This document shows, piece after piece, positions 24,883 to 33,002 of a DNA stretch of 64,000 nucleotides (positions within the stretch are counted from its first letter, which is position 1; every line of letters starts with the position of its first letter). Origin of the DNA: Lachnospiraceae bacterium (GTDB lineage Bacteria > Bacillota > Clostridia > Lachnospirales > Lachnospiraceae); NCBI GenBank assembly GCA_017940415.1, contig JAGAYR010000044.1, positions 62,001 through 126,000 on the forward strand, read 5' to 3'. A program made the position numbers and the translations under genes. The notes beneath the pieces are model-generated. The model was not told the DNA's origin. It searched no databases and worked only from the letters and a program-made list of their open reading frames with translations.

Positions 24883-26124
24883 ATGGCTGACGTAAGACCT
24901 TTTAATGCATACAGACCCAAAAGAGGAATGGAGTCTGTTATCGCAGCTCTTCCCTATGATGTTTACAACAGAGCAGAGAGTTTGGAAGTTGTCAAAAACA
25001 ACCCCGAAAGCTTTCTTGCCATAGACAGAGCAGAAACTCAGTTTTCCGATGATGTGGATACCTATGATCCCAGAGTATATGACAAAGCCAGGGACATGAT
25101 CCGGGAAAGGATTGACGACGGCCGTTTTGTACAGGATGATGGTGAGCCCGGATATTATCTGTATGAACTTACAATGGACGGAAGAGTTCAGAACGGCATT
25201 GTAGCCTGTGCATCCATAGACGATTATATGAACGGTGTGATCAAGAAGCATGAAAACACACGTGCCGATAAGGAAGTGGACCGCATAAATCACGTTGATA
25301 AGACGGGGTTCCAGACAGGTCCCATTTTCCTGGCATACAGACACAACGACGTTCTTGCTTCGATCATCGAATCTGTTAAAAAAGGTGTGGCTGACTGCGA
25401 TTTTACCTCTGATGACGGTATCAGACACAGAGTCTTTTCCATCAATGATGCGGATAAAGTTAAGACCATCAGAGATGAGTTTTCCGGAACCGATGCTCTT
25501 TATATCGCGGACGGTCATCACAGATGTGCATCGGCTGTTAAAGTCGGATTGAAAAGAAGAGAAGAAAATCCGGGATATACCGGTGATGAAGAATTTAACT
25601 ATTTCCTCAGTGTTATATTCCCCGGGGATGAACTTAAAATCCTTGATTATAACAGAGTAATTAAAGATCTTAACGGCCTCACCGAAGTTCAGTTCTTCAA
25701 TGAGGTTATCGACAGATTCGAAGTATGTGATGCAAAGAAGCTGTATTCTCCCGAAGATAAAGGCCTTTTCGGTATGTATATCAGCGGTAAGTGGTATAAG
25801 CTTCGTGCTCATCATGATCTTAAGTCAGACGATCCTGTAAAAGGATTGGATGTTTCGGTTCTTCAGGATGGACTGCTCGGTCCCGTTCTCGGAATCGGTG
25901 ATCCGAGAACCGACAAGAGAATTGATTTTGTCGGCGGTATAAGAGGACTCGGCGAACTTGAGAGAAGATGCAAAGATGATATGCAGGTTGCATTTTCCAT
26001 GTTCCCCACATCCATCGAAGAACTCTTTAAGGTAGCGGACGAAGGCCTCCTGATGCCTCCCAAATCTACCTGGTTTGAACCCAAGCTTCGCAGCGGACTT
26101 TTCTTACATAAGATCGATCAATAA
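24883..26124 (+). CDS. DUF1015 family protein, neighbour of serC-serA
   Basis: 413 residues, typical of DUF1015. It begins MADVRPFNAYRP and has LPYDVYN, KKHENTRADKEVDRINHV and IADGHHRCASA (Asp210, His212-213, Arg214). The DGHHR motif recalls the nucleotide-binding motif of ParB/sulfiredoxin-fold enzymes, a group that includes the archaeal free serine kinase SerK. Together with its place next to serC-serA, this suggests a role in serine or phosphoserine metabolism. This is inference; the family has no function that I can name with certainty. No serB is present in the window. The GlgB-like gene follows after 20 bp. Confidence 0.88.
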   Translation: MADVRPFNAYRPKRGMESVIAALPYDVYNRAESLEVVKNNPESFLAIDRAETQFSDDVDTYDPRVYDKARDMIRERIDDGRFVQDDGEPGYYLYELTMDGRVQNGIVACASIDDYMNGVIKKHENTRADKEVDRINHVDKTGFQTGPIFLAYRHNDVLASIIESVKKGVADCDFTSDDGIRHRVFSINDADKVKTIRDEFSGTDALYIADGHHRCASAVKVGLKRREENPGYTGDEEFNYFLSVIFPGDELKILDYNRVIKDLNGLTEVQFFNEVIDRFEVCDAKKLYSPEDKGLFGMYISGKWYKLRAHHDLKSDDPVKGLDVSVLQDGLLGPVLGIGDPRTDKRIDFVGGIRGLGELERRCKDDMQVAFSMFPTSIEELFKVADEGLLMPPKSTWFEPKLRSGLFLHKIDQ

Positions 26125-26144
26125 AATATTTAGGGGTTGATGAT

Positions 26145-28352
26145 ATGAATAAGAGACTTTATAAGCTAATGGATTGGGCATTTATCGAGGAGGTTATCTA
26201 TTCCGAGTGTTCGCATCCTCAGGATATTCTCGGACCTCACCTGAAAGGACAGACCGTACTTCTGCAGGCATATTTTCCCGGTGCGGAGTCTGTGGTTGTT
26301 AAATGGAAAGACAGAGGAGAACCCGGCAAACCTTCCGAGACACAGATGGAAGTTGCTGATGACGACGGATTCTTTGCTCAGCTTCTTCCCACTAAGGATC
26401 CCGGAGCTTACACATATGTTGTCACTTATGAGGAGAGACAGGAAGGCGGAAAGACTCTTAAGAAAAAAGTACTCAGATGCGGTGACCCCTACAGACATAC
26501 AGGTCTGTTAAACGATAAGGACATTGCAAGATTTATCGAAGGCAAATGCCTTAATGCTTCTGAAATTCTCGGATCTCATTTTATGGAGCATGACGGAGAA
26601 GAAGGTACTCTTTTTGCCGTATATGCACCTAATGCAATGAGAATCAGCGTTGTAGGTGATTTCAATTCATGGGACGGAAGACTCGATCAGATGTGTAAGA
26701 GAGAGGAATCCGGAATCTTTGAACTCTTTATTCCCGGCGTGAAGCCCGGAGAAAAATACCAATACGAGATCAAATTTAAGAATTACGATATATGCAGAAA
26801 AGCCGATCCTTACGCTTCCGAACTTCTCATGGAAAACGGCTTTGTTTCTGTTGTTGCGGATAAACAAACCGAAAAGTGCAAATCTCTTTATTCCGGAAAG
26901 CACGTTGATAAGAACTCCGCTCTTTGCATATATCAGGTTAATCCCTTTGAATACGTAAATGAAGAAACATCCGCATTTACAAAGATGCTTAAAGTTATTC
27001 CTGCGTTATGTAAGGATTCGGGTTTTACTCACGTAAACATCGGTAACGTACTTACTTCGTCCGGAAGCAGAAGAGAAAAGTCCATTTCTTTTTATGCCAT
27101 TGATAAGAGACTTGGCTCTGCCGATGAACTTAAGGCATTTGTAAATGCACTTCATGATGCACGTATCGGAGTAATCTTTGACTGGGTTCCTTCTTTCTTT
27201 GCACATGAAGAAGGCGGTTTATCTCTTTTTGACGGAACCGGACTTTATGAACACATTGATCCCAGACAGGGTTATGCTGCGGATATCGATGCATGTCTGT
27301 TTAATTATTCTTCAAACACTGTTTCAAACTTCCTTCTTTCATCGGGATTTAAGTATGCCGATGAATTCGGAGCTGACGGAATCAGGGTTTGCGGTATTGC
27401 CAGAATGCTTTATCTGGATTACAGCAAGACCGAATGGGTTCCCAATATTTATGGCGGTAATGAGAATCTGGATGCTATCTCTTTCCTGAAGGACTTCAAT
27501 TCTCAGATCAAGTCTAAGTATCCCGGTATGCTTCTCATAGCAGAGGATTCTTCTCTTCATCAGGGAATTACCGATCCTGTGAGTGATAACGGGTTAGGTT
27601 TTGATTATAAGTGGAATGAAGTTTTCTTTGACGACTTCAGGAATTTCATGTGCATGGATCCGCTCTACAGAGGTCAGAACCTTCACCTTCTTCCCGATGA
27701 ACTGACCTATGCTTTTGTTGAAGATTTCGTTCTTCCTTTTGCGGGAAGAGAGAAGACTTCCGAGATCGGTAAGCTTTATGATCTGCTTCCCGGTGATGGA
27801 GCTATGAAGAAGGCTCAGATGAAACTTGCTGCAGGATACCTGTTTGCTCATCCCGGCAAAAAGGCCATTGGTGATGCGCCTGAGATAACCGGCAGATTAC
27901 TCAAAGATCTTAATGATCTGTATGAAAAGGAACCTGCGCTTAATCGTAGTGAAAACGATCCTGAAAACTTTGAGTGGCTTAGCAATATGAATGCGGATCA
28001 GGCCTGTGTTTCTTTTGTCAGAAAGACGGACGATCCGGAGGATATGCTTGTGTTTGTGGTCAACTTCTCGGGAATCGAACAGTCATTTTCAACCGGTGTT
28101 CCTTACGAAGGAAAATACAAAGAGATCTTTACCACGGATGATAAAGCGTACGGAGGATCATCTTCCGTATCCAAAACCGTAAGAAAAGCAACCGACAAGA
28201 GAATGGACGGAAGGACTCAATCCATATCCGTTAAAATAAGACCTTTGAGTATGATCATCATGAAGTTCATACCTTACACGGAAGCAGAACTTGAGAAGGT
28301 TATCGAGCAGAGGATCAGGAACTATACTCCCATCAAAAAGAGTAAGAAGTGA
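26145..28352 (+). CDS. GlgB-like GH13 protein lacking the catalytic nucleophile (probable pseudoenzyme)
   Basis: 735 residues with branching-enzyme architecture: two N-terminal beta-sandwich (CBM48-like) modules (about 35-110 and 150-235), a GH13 barrel and a C-terminal beta domain. Branching-enzyme landmarks survive: VVGDFNSWDGR, GVIFDWVPSFF, FDGTGLYEHIDPRQG, MLYLDYSKTEWVPNIYGGNENLDAI, GLGFDYKWN and HPGKK. Catalytic regions are altered: GIRVCGIA has Cys416 in place of the nucleophilic Asp, and LPFAGREK has Gly534 and Arg535 where SHDE is expected, so the transition-state Asp is lost. The acid/base Glu467 (IAEDSS) is kept. Glucan branching is therefore unlikely. Likely cotranscribed with DUF1015. 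The ribosome binding site before ATG (TAGGGGTTG) is reasonable. Confidence 0.85.
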   Translation: MNKRLYKLMDWAFIEEVIYSECSHPQDILGPHLKGQTVLLQAYFPGAESVVVKWKDRGEPGKPSETQMEVADDDGFFAQLLPTKDPGAYTYVVTYEERQEGGKTLKKKVLRCGDPYRHTGLLNDKDIARFIEGKCLNASEILGSHFMEHDGEEGTLFAVYAPNAMRISVVGDFNSWDGRLDQMCKREESGIFELFIPGVKPGEKYQYEIKFKNYDICRKADPYASELLMENGFVSVVADKQTEKCKSLYSGKHVDKNSALCIYQVNPFEYVNEETSAFTKMLKVIPALCKDSGFTHVNIGNVLTSSGSRREKSISFYAIDKRLGSADELKAFVNALHDARIGVIFDWVPSFFAHEEGGLSLFDGTGLYEHIDPRQGYAADIDACLFNYSSNTVSNFLLSSGFKYADEFGADGIRVCGIARMLYLDYSKTEWVPNIYGGNENLDAISFLKDFNSQIKSKYPGMLLIAEDSSLHQGITDPVSDNGLGFDYKWNEVFFDDFRNFMCMDPLYRGQNLHLLPDELTYAFVEDFVLPFAGREKTSEIGKLYDLLPGDGAMKKAQMKLAAGYLFAHPGKKAIGDAPEITGRLLKDLNDLYEKEPALNRSENDPENFEWLSNMNADQACVSFVRKTDDPEDMLVFVVNFSGIEQSFSTGVPYEGKYKEIFTTDDKAYGGSSSVSKTVRKATDKRMDGRTQSISVKIRPLSMIIMKFIPYTEAELEKVIEQRIRNYTPIKKSKK

Positions 28353-28365
28353 TCTTAAATGCGAC

Positions 28366-28394
28366 TTGATTTTTGAAGGTCTAATCTATATAAT
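28366..28394 (+). promoter_or_regulatory. tRNA-Thr promoter
   Basis: TTGATT at 28366-28371 and TATAAT at 28389-28394 with a 17-base spacer, 42 bases upstream of the tRNA. Confidence 0.8.
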
Positions 28395-28435
28395 CAGACA
28401 AGTGAGCCAAGGGGAAAACCTTTCGGCTCACATAT

Positions 28436-28508
<73 letters not shown>

Positions 28509-28510
28509 TG

Positions 28511-28551
28511 TAGATCCCGATATGTTTTAATGTATCGGGATCTATTTTTTT
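28511..28551 (+). terminator. Terminator after tRNA-Thr
   Basis: TAGATCCCGATA (28511-28522) and TATCGGGATCTA (28533-28544) form a perfect 12-bp stem, followed by seven T residues. Confidence 0.92.
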
Positions 28552-28604
28552 ACCATTAAAAGCATTTTGCGCAATTAAGTAAAAATATAACGTTTTCCTA
28601 AGGG

Positions 28605-28651
28605 TTTTCGGCAAATTTTTGTGTTGACAATGAGTGTCAAATTGCCGAAAA
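28605..28651. promoter_or_regulatory. Nested dyad in the argH leader
   Basis: Outer arms TTTTCGGCAA (28605-28614) and TTGCCGAAAA (28642-28651) are perfect complements. Inside them, TTGACA (28624-28629) and TGTCAA (28635-28640) form a second perfect dyad spaced by 5 bases. The element ends 36 bases before the argH start. It may be a repressor site or a leader hairpin; it does not match the ArgR box consensus that I know. Confidence 0.55.
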
Positions 28652-28686
28652 TATATAGGATTATATTTAAAGGAAAAGGTGGCTTT

Positions 28687-30102
28687 ATGGCACAATTATG
28701 GGGCGGCAGATTTACAAAGCCCACCGACGAAAAAGTATATGCTTTCAACGCATCCGTAAACTTTGATAAAAGGATGCTTAAGCAGGATGTCTGCGGAAGT
28801 ATCGCACATTCAGCAATGCTTGCAAAGCAGGGCATTATATCCGAAGAAGACGGCAAAGCCATAGAAGAGGGGCTTAAAGGCATCTACGCAGATGTTGTCT
28901 CCGGAAAGCTTGTTATAACCAATCAGTATGAAGATATTCATTCTTTTTGCGAAGCGGTTCTGACCGAAAGAATCGGAGATGCGGGAAAGAGACTTCATAC
29001 CGGAAGAAGCCGTAACGATCAGGTTGCTCTTGATATGAGGATGTATGTCAGAGGTGAGGTCTGTATCGCAGATGCTCTTCTGGATAAGCTACTCGTTACA
29101 ATTCTCGATATCATGAAGGCCAACACCAAAACCTTTATGCCCGGTTTCACACATCTCCAGAAAGCACAGCCCGTTACACTGGCTCATCATATGGGCGCGT
29201 ACTTTGAGATGTTTAAGAGAGACAGAAAGAGACTTCATGACATCTACACCAGAATGAATGAATGTCCTCTCGGTTCCGGCGCTCTGGCAGGAACCACATA
29301 TCCTCTCGACAGAGAATTTACCGCCAAGAAGCTTGGCTTTGATAAAGCGACGGATAACTCCATGGATTCTGTTTCCGACAGAGATTATCTTATAGAATTT
29401 CTTGATGCACTTTCCATCATCATGATGCATATGTCCAGGTCATGTGAAGAGATAATAACCTGGAATACCAATGAGTACAGATTCGTTGAGATTGATGATG
29501 CATATTCAACCGGATCGAGCATAATGCCTCAGAAGAAGAATCCCGATATCGCGGAGCTTATCAGAGGTAAGACGGGAAGAGTGTACGGAAGTCTCATGGG
29601 GCTTCTTACGACAATGAAGGGCCTTCCTCTTGCGTATAACAAAGATATGCAGGAAGACAAAGAGGGTGCTTTCGATGCAATGGATACAGCCTGCTCCTGC
29701 CTTGATCTGTATGAAGGAATGCTTCGAAGCATGAAGTTCAATAACGAGATCATGGAGAAGAGCGCTGCGGGCGGATTTACAAATGCTACCGATGCAGCGG
29801 ATTATCTCGTCGGAAAAGGAATACCTTTCAGAGATGCACATTCCGTAGTCGGAAGAATGGTTCTAGAATGTATCGATAAAGGAATCACCATCGATGAGAT
29901 GAGTCTTGATGATCTTAAGAAACTTTCATCTGTCATCGGGGAAGATTTTTATGAAGCCGTCAGCATTGAGACCTGTGTTCTCAAGCGCTCAACAAAGGGA
30001 GCTCCCGGACCGGATGCCATGGCGGATGAGATTGCCGGATGTGAGAAGTTTATTTCGGAAACCAAAGCACTGGCCGATCCCCTTGATGATTTTTTGAATT
30101 AA
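28687..30102 (+). CDS. argH: Argininosuccinate lyase
   Basis: 471 residues from the ATG that follows AAGGTGG; an upstream in-frame extension of 22 codons has no ribosome binding site and does not resemble the family. It splits argininosuccinate to arginine and fumarate. Seen: MAQLWGGRFTKPTDE, LHTGRSRNDQVALDMRMY, GFTHLQKAQPVTLAHH and the flexible signature loop SSIMPQKKNPDIAELIRGK with the catalytic Ser. argG is not adjacent. It has its own leader with a large dyad, and asd follows after 41 bp. Confidence 0.97.
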   Translation: MAQLWGGRFTKPTDEKVYAFNASVNFDKRMLKQDVCGSIAHSAMLAKQGIISEEDGKAIEEGLKGIYADVVSGKLVITNQYEDIHSFCEAVLTERIGDAGKRLHTGRSRNDQVALDMRMYVRGEVCIADALLDKLLVTILDIMKANTKTFMPGFTHLQKAQPVTLAHHMGAYFEMFKRDRKRLHDIYTRMNECPLGSGALAGTTYPLDREFTAKKLGFDKATDNSMDSVSDRDYLIEFLDALSIIMMHMSRSCEEIITWNTNEYRFVEIDDAYSTGSSIMPQKKNPDIAELIRGKTGRVYGSLMGLLTTMKGLPLAYNKDMQEDKEGAFDAMDTACSCLDLYEGMLRSMKFNNEIMEKSAAGGFTNATDAADYLVGKGIPFRDAHSVVGRMVLECIDKGITIDEMSLDDLKKLSSVIGEDFYEAVSIETCVLKRSTKGAPGPDAMADEIAGCEKFISETKALADPLDDFLN

Positions 30103-30143
30103 TATTTTCCGGTTTTACTATGACCGGCGTAGGAGGAGATATT

Positions 30144-31229
30144 ATGAGTGATAAGTTAAAAGTAGGTATTCTTGGAGGAACCGGAATGGTTGGACAGAGA
30201 TTTATTTCTCTTCTTGAGAACCATCCCTGGTTTGAGGTTGTTACCATCGCTGCTTCACCCCGCAGTGCAGGTAAGACCTACGAAGAAGCTATCGGAGACA
30301 GATGGAAGATGCAGACTCCCATGCCCGAAGCTGTTAAGAAGATCGTAGTCAAAGATGTATCAAATGTTGAAGATGTTATCGCTGATGTTGATTTCGTATT
30401 CAGCGCAGTTGATATGTCCAAAGATGAGATCAAAGCCATTGAAGAGAAATATGCTAAGGCTGAGATTCCCGTTGTATCCAATAACAGCGCTCATCGTTGG
30501 ACTCCCGATGTTCCCATGATCGTACCCGAGATCAATGCGGCACATGCAGATGTTATCGAGTATCAGAGAAAGAGACTCGGAACCAAGAGAGGATTTATCG
30601 CAGTTAAGCCTAACTGCTCCATTCAGTCTTATGCTCCCGTTCTTACCGCATGGAAGGAATTTGAGCCTACTCAGGTTGTTGTATCAACCTATCAGGCTAT
30701 CTCCGGCGCAGGCAAGACCTTCAAGGATTGGCCTGAGATGGTAGAGAACGTAATTCCTTATATCGGCGGTGAGGAAGAAAAGAGTGAGAAAGAGCCCCTG
30801 AGACTTTGGGGAAAGATCGAGAACGGCGTTATCGTTCCCGAGACCACTCCTCTTATCACTTCCCAGTGCATCAGAGTACCTGTTCTCAACGGACATACAG
30901 CTTCAGTTTTTGTTAACCTTGGAAAGAAAGCTACCAAGGAGCAGCTCATCGAGAAGATGGTTACCTTCTCCGGCGAGCCTCAGAAGCTTGGACTTCCCAG
31001 TGCTCCCAAGCAGTTTATCCAGTATCTTGAGGAGGATAACAGACCTCAGGTTAAGCTTGATGTAGATTTCGAAAACGGAATGGGCATCAGCATCGGAAGA
31101 CTTCGTGAGGATACTCTCTTTGACTGGAAGTTTGTAGGTCTTTCTCATAACACCGTAAGAGGTGCTGCAGGAGGTGCGGTACTTTGTGCCGAGCTTCTTA
31201 AGGCAAAGGGATATATTGATAAGAAATAA
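30144..31229 (+). CDS. asd: Aspartate-semialdehyde dehydrogenase (fungal/archaeal type)
   Basis: 361 residues from the ATG preceded by AGGAGGAG. It reduces aspartyl phosphate to aspartate semialdehyde, the branch point to lysine, threonine, methionine and diaminopimelate. The NADP site is VGILGGTGMVGQRF, the active Cys sits in VKPNCSIQSY, and ISGAGKT and the late His region LNGHTASVFV are present. The length and these motifs fit the subclass first described from fungi and archaea, which is also common in Clostridia. Probably cotranscribed with argH. Confidence 0.95.
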   Translation: MSDKLKVGILGGTGMVGQRFISLLENHPWFEVVTIAASPRSAGKTYEEAIGDRWKMQTPMPEAVKKIVVKDVSNVEDVIADVDFVFSAVDMSKDEIKAIEEKYAKAEIPVVSNNSAHRWTPDVPMIVPEINAAHADVIEYQRKRLGTKRGFIAVKPNCSIQSYAPVLTAWKEFEPTQVVVSTYQAISGAGKTFKDWPEMVENVIPYIGGEEEKSEKEPLRLWGKIENGVIVPETTPLITSQCIRVPVLNGHTASVFVNLGKKATKEQLIEKMVTFSGEPQKLGLPSAPKQFIQYLEEDNRPQVKLDVDFENGMGISIGRLREDTLFDWKFVGLSHNTVRGAAGGAVLCAELLKAKGYIDKK

Positions 31230-31263
31230 TCATAGTTTTGCTTTTTAGCCTGTCGAGGACGTA

Positions 31264-32988
31264 ATGGAAGAGAAGAATTACCGTATTGATCTGCTTGAAG
31301 CACAAAACGCGAAATTAGCCAAGAGTGAACGCATATATCGAATGATATGTGAATCGTCGGAATTCGGGTATATCTATCAGAATCTGACAAGTGATGAAAT
31401 AGAGACTTTCGGCGCTTTCGAAAACCTTTTCGCAGTCAAGCTTCAGCGGCCTCGGGATTTCGATCTTCTCTTTGATAAGTTTTTTGATGAAGACAGACAC
31501 ATAGTTGTCGATACTTTCTTTCCCGAAAAAGAAGACAATAATTTTGCCACCTGCGAGTGCAGATCGATTAACGAACACGTCTGGTACAGGATCATTACCC
31601 GTATTGAAAAAGAAGAAGATACGGGATCTGTCGATAAGATCATCACCATCATGAATATAACCAAAGAGAAGGCCCGTCACTCGGACCTTCTCTATATGGC
31701 TTATTATGATATCAATACGGGTATCTATAACCGTAACTATTTTGTCTCACTTCTGACAGAATTCATTTCAAGAGCGGAAAGAGAAAAGTGCAGAGTATCA
31801 CTTATGATGATAGACATCGATGATTTTAAGAAGATCAATGATGTCCAGGGTATTATTGTGGGCGATGAGCTGCTTCAGCAGGTCGGTTCATATCTGAAGA
31901 GCCACATGGTAAAGGATAAGATAATCTGCTCCCATGTAAATAATGATATTTTCTGTGTTGCCATATACGATCCCGTCGGCAAATATTCCGTTGAGAATTT
32001 CTATCAGACTCTCAAGAAGAGATTTGCTGATTCTTTTACCATGAGTACAGGTCAGCAGATAAGCATTACCGCATCCGTTGGCGTGGCTGAATTTCCCGAA
32101 GCGGGTGGATCCGCACTCGATCTGTTAAACTGCGCAGATATTGTTGTGTATAATTGTAAGAAGATGGGTAAGAATATACTTCAGTATTTCGAAGCGCCCA
32201 TTCTGGATGATTTCCTTAAGAATGTAGATATTGAAAACAAACTCAAAGAGGCTACATTCAATAATAATTTTGAGATGTATTACCAGCCCCAGTATTATGC
32301 TTCAAGCAGAAAACTCAGGGGTGTCGAAGCACTGATCCGCTGGAAAGATGATTCCGGCAGGATGATACTTCCTTCCGTATTTATCCCTATTGCGGAAAAA
32401 AACGGACTTATCGATCATATCGGTCAGTTTGTTGTGGAAGAATCTATTAAACAGTATAAAAAGTGGTGCGATTTTTATGGAGTTCATTTTAAGGTCTCCA
32501 TTAATATATCCTCCCTTCAATATAAAAAAGACGACTTTGTTGACAGTATCATGACTATCATCGACAGAAATTGTGTCGATCCTTCCGAGGTTGAACTTGA
32601 GATTACCGAAAGTATTCTCATTGATGACTTTGAAGCTGTAACAGCTAAGCTGACAAGAATCAGGAATTTCGGAGTAAGTATCTCTCTCGATGATTTCGGA
32701 ACCGGATATTCATCTCTTTCATACCTTAAGAAGTTCCCCATCGATACCTTGAAAGTTGATAAGTCTTTTATAGATACTGTACTTGATGATGCATCAACAA
32801 GGATCATTACCGAATCTATTCTCAATATGTCACATGCAATGGGCTTTGAAACAGTTGCCGAGGGCGTTGAGAATGAGAGACAGTTCAATTATCTTACCGA
32901 GGCCGGCTGTGATGTCATTCAGGGCTTTTATCTGGGGAAACCTTTGCCTGCACAGAAGATTGATGAACTTCTTTCATACATGAAATAA
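31264..32988 (+). CDS. PAS-GGDEF-EAL protein, probable c-di-GMP phosphodiesterase with degenerate cyclase domain
   Basis: 574 residues, soluble. An N-terminal PAS-like domain (about 15-135) is followed by a GGDEF-fold domain (about 140-305), in which the signature is replaced by NNDIF (within CSHVNNDIFCVAI), so cyclase activity is not expected. A C-terminal EAL domain (about 325-570) has all the usual residues: EALIRW, NISSLQ, ELEITES, LDDFGTGYSSL, KVDKSFI, EGVE and QGFYLGKPL. The degenerate domain may bind GTP as an activator, as shown for some family members; that is inference here. It opposes the cyclase at 1650. Spacing of 34 bp to asd suggests cotranscription. CGAGGACGT before the ATG is a modest ribosome binding site. 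Confidence 0.92.
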   Translation: MEEKNYRIDLLEAQNAKLAKSERIYRMICESSEFGYIYQNLTSDEIETFGAFENLFAVKLQRPRDFDLLFDKFFDEDRHIVVDTFFPEKEDNNFATCECRSINEHVWYRIITRIEKEEDTGSVDKIITIMNITKEKARHSDLLYMAYYDINTGIYNRNYFVSLLTEFISRAEREKCRVSLMMIDIDDFKKINDVQGIIVGDELLQQVGSYLKSHMVKDKIICSHVNNDIFCVAIYDPVGKYSVENFYQTLKKRFADSFTMSTGQQISITASVGVAEFPEAGGSALDLLNCADIVVYNCKKMGKNILQYFEAPILDDFLKNVDIENKLKEATFNNNFEMYYQPQYYASSRKLRGVEALIRWKDDSGRMILPSVFIPIAEKNGLIDHIGQFVVEESIKQYKKWCDFYGVHFKVSINISSLQYKKDDFVDSIMTIIDRNCVDPSEVELEITESILIDDFEAVTAKLTRIRNFGVSISLDDFGTGYSSLSYLKKFPIDTLKVDKSFIDTVLDDASTRIITESILNMSHAMGFETVAEGVENERQFNYLTEAGCDVIQGFYLGKPLPAQKIDELLSYMK

Positions 32989-33002
32989 TAAAGGACTTTG
33001 TA

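Noticed and set aside
24877-25815. 312-codon antisense frame over DUF1015
   Set aside because: It mirrors the coding strand of a recognised family and has no start context of its own.
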